NCBI RefSeq assembly: GCF_023667495.1
Contig: NZ_JAMOZL010000012.1
Span: 248,001-312,000 of the forward strand
Direction: 5' to 3'
Source of the DNA: Dyadobacter sp. MSC1_007
Lineage (GTDB): Bacteria > Bacteroidota > Bacteroidia > Cytophagales > Spirosomataceae
DNA length: 64,000 nt
A program made the position numbers and the translations under genes. A model generated the notes under the pieces. That model made no database searches, was not told where the DNA came from, and was given only the letters and a program-made list of their open reading frames with translations. Positions 1-7,030 of the stretch are shown in pieces (position 1 is the stretch's first letter; the number at the start of each line of letters is the position of its first letter).

Positions 1-830
1 ATCTCTTTTTGTGTGAACGGATCGATCCGTCTTACAAATGAGTTGGTTCTTTCAAAAAACCGCTCTTTGCCGAGCGGAAAATAGGCGCCTTCTGTAACAC
101 CGCGATACAGTTCCTTTCCGGTTTTGAGGGAAACAATCTGAAACGAATGGCCTTCTCCAATTTTTTGTTCCGGGTTAACTACCATTACCTTATCACCGGA
201 AATGACAGGTCTGTGTTCAATGATAACAATTTGTTTGACAGGTGGCAAAAACCATACTGTCTCGTTCGTGAGCCAGTTTTTTGCTGTGATGCCAATTTGT
301 AAAGTAGTGTCTGTAACGCCCTCTTTGTTCGTGATAATGCTACCATAAAGTGGCTTGGTGGTAATATAAAGCAGATCCGTGAATGCCATTCCCAGGTAAA
401 GGCCCGACGGGTGGGTTAAAGCATCTGGCTGTGGCGAGACTTTCCGGGTGGTCCTGCCATTAACCGGATTAATGAAATATACTGTCGATTCTCCGGGTTC
501 GTACATCAGCAACTCGTTATCTGTCTGGCCGATCAGCTCGCCAGAGAAGTTGATACTCCACAGCATCTTCGCGGTTTTGCGGTCATATCCGGTAACCTCC
601 GACCTTCCCGAGGCCTTTCTCCGCAACCCGGTGATGATAGATGGATCCGGAGTTGCCTCATAAATCTGTCCGTCAGGAAATGGCAACGGAATGGCCATCG
701 GTTCTATTTCTGCGGTGGCCCCGAAATAAGGTTTAGGGGTAGAATCGGGTATATACTCGCGAAAAAAACCTATTCCTAACATTAAAAGAGCAGACAACAC
801 CACAAGCCCGGCGATCACTTTAATCATCAT
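1..830 (-). CDS. Membrane-anchored PQQ/WD40-like propeller protein, N-terminal part only
   Basis: The reading frame stays open from the ATG at 830 to the window edge, giving 276 residues with the C-terminus missing. A second ATG directly follows (827). Residues 4-25 form one hydrophobic segment, a membrane anchor or uncleaved signal. The rest shows phrases typical of PQQ-like beta-propeller blades, such as GYDRKTAKMLWSINF and SLKTGKELYRG, in which a stored value is followed by an aromatic strand. No catalytic residues are recognisable. It lies 42 bp downstream of the TPM-domain gene on the same strand, so the two are probably co-transcribed. The fold assignment is inferred from these repeats; the function is unknown. 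Confidence 0.7.
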   Translation of the reverse strand, partial: MMIKVIAGLVVLSALLMLGIGFFREYIPDSTPKPYFGATAEIEPMAIPLPFPDGQIYEATPDPSIITGLRRKASGRSEVTGYDRKTAKMLWSINFSGELIGQTDNELLMYEPGESTVYFINPVNGRTTRKVSPQPDALTHPSGLYLGMAFTDLLYITTKPLYGSIITNKEGVTDTTLQIGITAKNWLTNETVWFLPPVKQIVIIEHRPVISGDKVMVVNPEQKIGEGHSFQIVSLKTGKELYRGVTEGAYFPLGKERFFERTNSFVRRIDPFTQKE

Positions 831-872
831 TTTATTTTTGTCAAAATGTGTTGTTCACTTGGGTACATGATG

Positions 873-2390
873 CTACCAACTGCTGCCCGCGCCGCCGCCG
901 CCAGACCTTCCGCCTCCCCAGCTGCTGCTGCTTGACGAACTGCCCGACGATCCGCTCCACGAGCTGCTGCCGGACGACGAATAAGTGCGGGACGAATTGG
1001 TGTTTGATGGAGTGGCTGCAACGATCTTTGCAATGCTGAATGCTGTTTCGCGGTGATGGCCGCATGCTTTACAGGTATAATCTTTAATACCGCTTCCTTC
1101 CTGATCTTTCGTTGCTTCCTTCACAATGCGGTCACCGGTAAAGTACATGGCCTTTGAATGACAATTGTTGCAATGTTCGTACTTCGTGACAGCCAAGTCT
1201 TCATAACCAGCTAGTTGCATAATATGATGGTCTTTATTTTGCCATACATCATAGTCGACGGTTTTCAGCTCTTGCTCCACTTTCTGGTAGTCCGAAAGAA
1301 AAGCATCCCGTTGATTTTCTTGTGCTTTGGTAAGGACAAAGCCGTCCGATGTCTGGCGGGGATGATTACGCAAGTGATGCAGTGCCTTGTCATCCCGAAT
1401 TTTCAGCCAGATAAAAGGCATTGGAAAAACCACCATGTTCAGCCAGTTGTTCAGGCCGGACGCTTTTTCGCGGGAGTACCGTTCAGGTTCAGTTGAGTCC
1501 GAAAAAAGTTTCTCAAAAGCATTTTTTCTTCTCCTGCGACCATCCAACGCAACCGCGCCAGCGTAGACGTACATGATCGTTAATATTTGCCAGCCCTGTA
1601 AAGACAATGGCGCGCGCAATTCGATCACTATCCAGCCGAGAATCAACGGCATTAACATATGCAGCGCAAGGCCCCAGGCCCATCGCCCTTTGGCTTGCGA
1701 CACAGCCTTTTCGATCTGATCCGCAACCGGGTTTCTTTTTTTCGCTAAAAACGAAATTCCCCGGAACACAAACAGGCACGGAACCAATAGCAGGAAAACC
1801 ACAAATACGCCCGAATCTTCGAGCCGCTTGCCGGAGACATATTTTGAGTTGTCGTATACTTCTGCTTTGGCCTCAGGTTCGCTGATTAACCTTGCGATTT
1901 CTCTGGATCCGTCGATTACCGCACCATCGAAATTGCCGGTTTTGGCCTGTGGGACCATTTTTTCAACCTGTATCCTTTTGCAAACTGCATCGGGTAAAAC
2001 ACCTTCCAGGCCATAACCAGTCTCCATTTCTATCCGGTGCTGGTCTTTGACGAGCAGTACGAGAAGGCCGTTGTTTTTCTGCTGATACCCCAGTCCCCAT
2101 TTTTTGAATAGTGCTGTGGCAAAGTCCTTGGGAACCGCCTCGCCGATCGAATTGACACATACGACGGCCACTTGTGCGGTCGTGGAATCTTCCAGGGTCC
2201 TGAGTATCGAGTTGATCTGCTCCACTGCATCAGCACTCAGTATTTGGTCAGGGTTGCTGACATAATCCGGACTGGCGCTTTTCTTTGGATTCGGGATTGT
2301 TTCAATCGTGTAAGTCTGTGCGTAGCCGTTAATTCCCAGCAAAAGCAGAAAGAACAAACAAATCCGGGTCAGTGTAGTAGTTTGGTTCAT
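873..2390 (-). CDS. TPM-domain membrane protein with Gly/Ser-rich tail
   Basis: A 505-residue protein with a signal peptide (residues 1-25, ending NGYAQ). A TPM domain (about 40-170) follows, recognisable from the segments VSNPDQILS, TTAQVAVVCV and NNGLLVLLVKDQHRIEMETGYGLEG. Three hydrophobic segments lie around 195-215, 240-258 and 268-285. Near the C-terminus two CxxC pairs (CNNC and CKAC) look like a zinc ribbon, and the last 45 residues are almost only Ser and Gly, ending GGGGAGSSW, as in YgcG-type proteins. TPM domains are extracytoplasmic; members act in photosystem II repair in plants and some show phosphatase activity, but bacterial roles are unsettled. It is the first gene of a likely two-gene operon with the downstream propeller protein. 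Confidence 0.88.
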   Translation of the reverse strand: MNQTTTLTRICLFFLLLLGINGYAQTYTIETIPNPKKSASPDYVSNPDQILSADAVEQINSILRTLEDSTTAQVAVVCVNSIGEAVPKDFATALFKKWGLGYQQKNNGLLVLLVKDQHRIEMETGYGLEGVLPDAVCKRIQVEKMVPQAKTGNFDGAVIDGSREIARLISEPEAKAEVYDNSKYVSGKRLEDSGVFVVFLLLVPCLFVFRGISFLAKKRNPVADQIEKAVSQAKGRWAWGLALHMLMPLILGWIVIELRAPLSLQGWQILTIMYVYAGAVALDGRRRRKNAFEKLFSDSTEPERYSREKASGLNNWLNMVVFPMPFIWLKIRDDKALHHLRNHPRQTSDGFVLTKAQENQRDAFLSDYQKVEQELKTVDYDVWQNKDHHIMQLAGYEDLAVTKYEHCNNCHSKAMYFTGDRIVKEATKDQEGSGIKDYTCKACGHHRETAFSIAKIVAATPSNTNSSRTYSSSGSSSWSGSSGSSSSSSSWGGGRSGGGGAGSSW

Positions 2391-2524
2391 TGATGTTGTC
2401 TGATTTCTGAATCAAAACTGGAAAAAAAAGTCGGACTGATGTTGCAAGGTTGATAAACGGGGAGAATCGAATGAAAACTGGTGGGATTGACTTTATATAA
2501 TACTAAATAAGCTTATCTTAGCAT

Positions 2525-2728
2525 ATGAAAATCAAAATATTAGTAAAAAAAGATCTCCCGCCGCCAAGCTCAGCATTGAAATTCAGGATTAAAAATACAA
2601 CCAACTGGCGCGTTGGTTTTACCGACGGCGAAACCGGCGATTTTGTCCAGATAGTGGAAGGAATCACTTACAGCTATTCCTGGAACCAGATTGATGAATA
2701 TTATTTGACTACGCCCGTGTTACCGTAG
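2525..2728 (+). CDS. Small hypothetical protein (67 aa)
   Basis: Not recognised. The frame starts at an ATG 134 bp from the divergent TPM gene, behind an AT-rich stretch with a weak -7-like TATCTTAG. The protein is mixed alpha/beta in character (KIKILVKKDLPPPSSALKFRIKN at the start, several Trp and Tyr later), has no signal peptide and no membrane segment. The base composition resembles neighbouring coding DNA. It could be a real short gene or chance; the same-strand frame at 2762 begins 33 bp downstream and may form a pair with it. Confidence 0.45.
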   Translation: MKIKILVKKDLPPPSSALKFRIKNTTNWRVGFTDGETGDFVQIVEGITYSYSWNQIDEYYLTTPVLP

Positions 2729-2761
2729 CATCAGCTGCATCAGCCTAAACCTGAACTCGAT

Positions 2762-2998
2762 ATGCCACTTTACAAAAACGGATTTTTCATTGGTCCCTCA
2801 CCTTCTTCCCACGTCAAATATGTTCGCCAGGCGATTAGAAAAAAAGTGATGAGCGAGTATCAACTGGAATTTGAACAGGCCAAAGGATGGCGAAAATCCT
2901 TCGTTAAATGGAAGCTTAACCTAATAGCTGAGATTAGGTATCGAGGCATTCTTTTCATGGGAGCCGCCGGTTCAGTGCCTGATGATTTCACCTCTTAG
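2762..2998 (+). CDS. Small basic hypothetical protein (78 aa)
   Basis: Not recognised. This 78-residue frame is rich in Lys and Arg with an amphipathic central part (residues 20-60, HVKYVRQAIRKKVMSEYQ), without signal peptide or conserved motif. It follows the 67-residue frame at 33 bp on the same strand. The 140 bp after it hold no gene, only the terminator of the convergent T9SS-protein gene. Confidence 0.4.
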   Translation: MPLYKNGFFIGPSPSSHVKYVRQAIRKKVMSEYQLEFEQAKGWRKSFVKWKLNLIAEIRYRGILFMGAAGSVPDDFTS

Positions 2999-3049
2999 AA
3001 TAAAGGTCGGGTTGAAAGAAGCATCGGTGGCCTATAAAACTCCCTTCAA

Positions 3050-3070
3050 AAAAGCTCGGGTTTCTCCGAG
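3050..3070 (-). terminator. Rho-independent terminator of the adhesin/T9SS operon
   Basis: Read on the minus strand, CTCGG and CCGAG arms enclose six bases and are followed by GCTTTTTTG. It lies 70 bp after the stop of the gene ending at 3140. Confidence 0.65.
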
Positions 3071-3139
3071 ATCCTTAACCGTATCGAAGCACCAAACGAG
3101 CTAAAGTTATATGTGTTCCAGATGGGTTTCAAGTGAGGC

Positions 3140-4486
3140 TTATTTGTTGATGAGCACTTGCCGGACTACGGTTCTTCCATTTTGAAGTAAAACTCGCAGA
3201 AGATAATTCCCCGGGGTCAATTGAGGTAAATGCAGTTTATTACCGATTGGGTTTGCTTCTTGATCCAAAATTGTCCTGCCCGAAAGGGTTAACAGTTCGA
3301 TCCGCTCAACGGGGTCCTTCGCATGAATTTGAACCCAAGTCGTGGCCGGATTTGGGAAAACATTTACAGGATCTTGGCCTTGGGCAACGCCCGTCACTAT
3401 TTTACTGTATGCATAACTTTCATCGATATCGATCATTTTCAACCTGTAATAGTAAAGCAATCCTGGCTGGGGCGTATCGTCAAGGAAATAATATGCTCCT
3501 TTACCGCTTTCGGCTGAGTGGGATTTAACGGAAGAGAGCCTGAGAAAGCCGGTTTGGGGATCACTACTCCGTTGAATCTCAAACTCCTTGAAATTACTTT
3601 CCATTTCTGTTTCCCAATCGAGTTGAATGCTATTTTTCTCCATCGACTTCGCGGTAAAGGTGATGAGTCGAACCGGTAAGGGGGCCGAACTGGTAGCCAG
3701 TGTCCAATTGGAAAATGAGTTGATGCCGGATTTCTGAACAAAGTTGGCAACGACGTCGCGAGATTCTGCACCCTGATCGGTATAGGCACTGGCCCCTACC
3801 TGTTTCCAGAGTGTCAGCGTGCTCTCATTCAACCCATTCAATTCGCTATCCAGATATTTAAATTTCAGTGTCGCATTAAGACCGGAATTATTGGTGGGAA
3901 ACACCTCATAATATCGGCTGATCGAACTCTGGCCGCTACCAATTGGCTGGGCGATATGATGCCTGCGAATGGTTGTGCTGCCAATATTGGCCTGTGAGGT
4001 GATTACTAATCCTAATTTGCCCGGCTCTTGATTATTTGGGGCATTCAGCACAGAATTGTAATACAGATATCCGGATGGTGAGGAGCTCATGATCTTACTC
4101 ACGTCGCTTTCACCGGACAAGGCCGCTCCTTCCACCAGACCAAGTATGTAAATACCAATATCAATGTTGCCCGAGACCATCATGACAGCACTGCCAACTT
4201 GCACATTTCGATTCAATGTCAGTTTCTGACCTGCCGTTTTATTGATTTTTAGATTCTTAAAAGCCGTGCTTGCTGTACCTGAAATGCTGTTGCTACTGTT
4301 CCCACTAAACACGAACGTCTCATTGCCCGAAGTAACTGGCATGCTGCCGTTGTTTATCAAATCCATATCCTGTAATACGATGTTCACCGGTCCGGTGGGG
4401 TACAAACCGGCCCCGTTCTGGATTAAAAGCTGCGCCCTGCACAAGACGGCCAATGAACAAAATACAATTGTGAGAAATTTTTTCAT
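3140..4486 (-). CDS. Secreted protein with type IX secretion C-terminal sorting domain
   Basis: A 448-residue protein with a signal peptide (residues 1-19, ending CRAQ). The C-terminal 75 residues match the T9SS type A sorting domain pattern: NVFPNPATTWVQI, then RIELLTLSGRTI, then LPQLTPGNYLLRV and a final VVRQVLINK. A fibronectin-like beta segment (SIQLDWETEMESNFKEFEIQ) precedes it, common in T9SS cargo. The N-terminal 250 residues are beta-rich without recognisable catalysis. Its ATG overlaps the stop of the upstream adhesin gene by 4 bp, so translation is probably coupled. Location on the cell surface or outside is inferred from the sorting domain; the function is unknown. Confidence 0.88.
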   Translation of the reverse strand: MKKFLTIVFCSLAVLCRAQLLIQNGAGLYPTGPVNIVLQDMDLINNGSMPVTSGNETFVFSGNSSNSISGTASTAFKNLKINKTAGQKLTLNRNVQVGSAVMMVSGNIDIGIYILGLVEGAALSGESDVSKIMSSSPSGYLYYNSVLNAPNNQEPGKLGLVITSQANIGSTTIRRHHIAQPIGSGQSSISRYYEVFPTNNSGLNATLKFKYLDSELNGLNESTLTLWKQVGASAYTDQGAESRDVVANFVQKSGINSFSNWTLATSSAPLPVRLITFTAKSMEKNSIQLDWETEMESNFKEFEIQRSSDPQTGFLRLSSVKSHSAESGKGAYYFLDDTPQPGLLYYYRLKMIDIDESYAYSKIVTGVAQGQDPVNVFPNPATTWVQIHAKDPVERIELLTLSGRTILDQEANPIGNKLHLPQLTPGNYLLRVLLQNGRTVVRQVLINK

Positions 4487-6063
4487 GGCCTTGGTGCGTC
4501 TTGGTTGACCATCACACTTCTTGCACTTACCTCTTCCAACGCCAACACCCTCGCATTGAGGGCAGTATTGGCTTCACTTAGTTCTTTGATGGCGTTGATC
4601 AATGTGTAGACAAGCTCGTTGCCGTCGTAGACTAGCTTGTCCTTTACCAGGCGATCGTTTTTAACAATGGATACTGCTGATGGCAATACCTTTTCAATCT
4701 CCTGGGCCAATACGCCTACATACCTGCTGGTGGTGTCGGCGTAGCCAGAAAGCTGATTGTACTGAAACCGTACCGGATTGATAGCCAGCACTTCTTTTAG
4801 TCCGGGCCTATACCGTTCTATGTTTTTCTTGGTACGGGCATCCGAGGTGATCGTCCATGTATTGCTGCCAGGTTTGGCAGCTGAGCCATTTACTGAGAAA
4901 TCGTAAGTATTAATTGCCGAAGTACCTACACCAAACCCCACTCCGACATGGCCGCTCCTTACTACTGTAAATGCATCATGATCAGCAAAATCGGTTCCGT
5001 TTCCTACTACAAATAGTCGGGCTGAATCTGCGCTGGAAACATAATCGGTGCATCCAGTTCCAATCGCCAGCTCGCCACGGGATCGGGCCTTTGATGAAAC
5101 TCCCATGGCTGTCGACCATGCACCGGAAGCCCATGTAAACATTCCCGTTGCCATTGAATAATAACCTGTCGCATGGGTTTGTTCCCCGAATGCGACGGCC
5201 CCCTCAAATGTGGCCTCTGCGTTATTACCAAATGCGAACGAAAGTGTAGACTTAGCAACTGAATTGTTACCCATTGCCACAGAATAAGCACCCCTTGCTA
5301 TGGAAAGCCCGCCAATTGCCATCGAGCCAAGACCACTTGCTTCTGTTCCAAAGCCCATCGCCACTGAGCCGATGCCTATATTTTCCTTATTCCAAACTGT
5401 GGATGAACCAGGCACCGCGTGAATACTGCCTACCTCGCCTGCCCTGAACGCTGCCTTGTCAGCATACCACATCAGGCGGGCTCCATTTCCGGTTACAGGT
5501 GTATCTCTGAAACTACCAGCTGCGGAGTGGGTATTAGGAGCAGTAAAAACTACGCTACTGTCTTTTACATCCAATCTGCCGTTAACCTGGGCCCCCCCTT
5601 GGGTTTTGAGCGCATATGTATTGCTCACTGAGGAGAAAAAGCCTCCATAACCCTGAAAGGAAGCCCCGTAAACACCAATACCACCCTCTTCGGAAGCGCC
5701 GGTGATAGCCGTTCCTGTCGAATGGTTGTTGTTAATTTGCAGAGCACTAAAGGATACATTCGCACTTTCTTCAAGGGGCAATGTAAAACCTTTGAGCTCA
5801 GTCCAGGCGCCGGCTTTATAGTACCAATACGAATTGGTTTGAGTGTCAAAAACCGTCAAACCGGTTGCGGGAGTGGCAATTCCGGTACGTTGTGCGGAAG
5901 TCATCCGAGGCATCAATAAGCCTTTGCTGGTACTTTTTACATCCAGAATTGAGCTTGTGTGAGGAGCAGACCCGTCGGCATTGATGCCCACACTCTGCGC
6001 TTCCAACTTGAAACATATGGCTAATGTTGCAAACAGAATGAATAGATAGTTTTTCGTTTTCAT
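4483..6063 (-). CDS. Predicted surface adhesin: YadA-head-like repeats with C-terminal S74 chaperone domain
   Basis: A 526-residue protein with a signal peptide (1-22, ending KLEAQ). Residues 25-95 hold the common Bacteroidota stalk start (SSILDVKSTSKGLLMPRMT). About residues 225-345 carry short repeats of the form S-x-A-x-G (GSVAMGFGTEASGLGSMAIG and similar), as in YadA-like trimeric adhesin heads. The C-terminus has a peptidase S74 intramolecular chaperone motif, TSDARTKKNIERY, with the predicted self-cleaving serine at S407, followed by a coiled coil (about 480-515). S74 domains assist trimerisation of phage tail spikes and then may cut themselves off. A trimeric surface fibre is therefore inferred. 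No T9SS domain is present; the gene overlapping it downstream supplies one. Confidence 0.85.
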   Translation of the reverse strand: MKTKNYLFILFATLAICFKLEAQSVGINADGSAPHTSSILDVKSTSKGLLMPRMTSAQRTGIATPATGLTVFDTQTNSYWYYKAGAWTELKGFTLPLEESANVSFSALQINNNHSTGTAITGASEEGGIGVYGASFQGYGGFFSSVSNTYALKTQGGAQVNGRLDVKDSSVVFTAPNTHSAAGSFRDTPVTGNGARLMWYADKAAFRAGEVGSIHAVPGSSTVWNKENIGIGSVAMGFGTEASGLGSMAIGGLSIARGAYSVAMGNNSVAKSTLSFAFGNNAEATFEGAVAFGEQTHATGYYSMATGMFTWASGAWSTAMGVSSKARSRGELAIGTGCTDYVSSADSARLFVVGNGTDFADHDAFTVVRSGHVGVGFGVGTSAINTYDFSVNGSAAKPGSNTWTITSDARTKKNIERYRPGLKEVLAINPVRFQYNQLSGYADTTSRYVGVLAQEIEKVLPSAVSIVKNDRLVKDKLVYDGNELVYTLINAIKELSEANTALNARVLALEEVSARSVMVNQDAPRP

Positions 6064-6108
6064 ATGCTATGGCCGTTTTTGGAACATTTGGTTCAATTCA
6101 ATGATGAC

Positions 6109-6116
6109 CAAAGCTA
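6109..6116 (-). promoter_or_regulatory. -7 element of the adhesin operon promoter
   Basis: Minus-strand TAGCTTTG fits the Bacteroidota TAnnTTTG element and lies 45 bp before the ATG at 6063. No TTTG is present at the usual upstream distance, so the promoter may depend on an activator; LytTR-like repeats sit 33 bp further upstream. Confidence 0.6.
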
Positions 6117-6149
6117 TATCCGGAACAGGCCAGATTATTTAAGAAATCG

Positions 6150-6179
6150 ATAAACGTAGGTCAGTAATCGACAAACGGA
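6150..6179 (-). promoter_or_regulatory. Predicted LytTR response-regulator binding repeats
   Basis: On the minus strand TCCGTTTGT and TACGTTTAT lie in direct orientation with exactly 12 bp between them. Both fit the published LytTR consensus [TA][AC][CA]GTTN[AG][TG]. A third, weaker copy (TCCGTTTGA, 6189-6197) lies next to them. The site is upstream of the adhesin promoter and about 110 bp from the start of a LytTR regulator gene facing away. Confidence 0.65.
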
Positions 6180-6290
6180 AGTTTGCATTCAAACGGAGAG
6201 ATTTTTACTTAACATTGTTTCCACCTTAACAGCAGCAGATCTTTGATTGCTTTTTGGTATCTTGAAACGATTTCTTATCACTTTTTATTA

Positions 6291-7010
6291 ATGAATTATA
6301 AAAATAGCAGGATTCGTTTTGTCGCCATCGATGATAACTTTATAGACCTGACGGCGGTGGCGGAATATTCCAAAGAGTTCAGTTTATTCGAAAATTGCGG
6401 TCTCTTTTCAAACGGGTTCGAGGCTTACGAGGCGATCGGCTACATTAAACCCGATCTGGTTTTTCTCGACATTGAAATGCCGGGGATCAACGGGATTGAA
6501 CTTTTGCGGAAAATACGGGCCTCAGTCCCCATGGCCGTTTTTATTACTTCCTTCACCGAATTTGCACTAGATGGTTTCGAGCTTTCGGCGCTTGACTATA
6601 TTCTCAAACCGCTCACGCCTGAACGATTTGCCAAAACCGCGTCAAAAATCCAGGAATTCTGGGATATGAGGCAGAAATCAGCCGCTTATGAGGTCATGAT
6701 CAGCCAGGATCAATTGACAATTAAGGAGGGATACAACCAGATCAGGATCTCACAAAATGATATTATTTACCTGGAAGCCATGCAGGACTACACCAAAGTA
6801 GTCACGAAAAAAAGAAATTACCTGACGCTTTCTCCCATCTCCTTTTTTATGGAACGTTTACCTGCTGATCGTTTTATGCGCGTGCACCGCAGCTATGCCG
6901 TAGCATTGCACCAAATCAGAGAACTGCGCCAGTCAGAAATTATATGCAGCGACACGCGGATCCCGGTAGGCCGTACCTATCGCTCTCAAGTTGCGCTGAT
7001 TAGGCTCTAA
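6291..7010 (+). CDS. LytTR-family response regulator
   Basis: The chosen ATG at 6291 begins MNYKNSRIRFVAIDDN, which places the acidic pair of the receiver domain at the expected distance; an upstream in-frame start would add 16 hydrophobic residues without homology. The receiver domain covers residues 8-125 with the phospho-acceptor D60 in VFLDIEMPG and a conserved K in LKPLTPERF. A LytTR DNA-binding domain (about 140-238) follows, with the segments IIYLEAMQDYTKV and FMRVHRSYAVAL. It acts in the cytoplasm as a transcription factor. The histidine kinase gene starts 20 bp downstream and is its probable partner. Its likely target is the divergent adhesin operon, given the LytTR repeats there. 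Confidence 0.92.
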   Translation: MNYKNSRIRFVAIDDNFIDLTAVAEYSKEFSLFENCGLFSNGFEAYEAIGYIKPDLVFLDIEMPGINGIELLRKIRASVPMAVFITSFTEFALDGFELSALDYILKPLTPERFAKTASKIQEFWDMRQKSAAYEVMISQDQLTIKEGYNQIRISQNDIIYLEAMQDYTKVVTKKRNYLTLSPISFFMERLPADRFMRVHRSYAVALHQIRELRQSEIICSDTRIPVGRTYRSQVALIRL

Positions 7011-7030
7011 CCTCGGTCCAAGACCCGCCT

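Noticed and set aside
873-1040. Gly/Ser repeat at the end of the TPM protein considered as a separate DNA repeat or gene
   Set aside because: It is in frame with the TPM protein and is the low-complexity tail usual for this family; the other frames over it are shadows.
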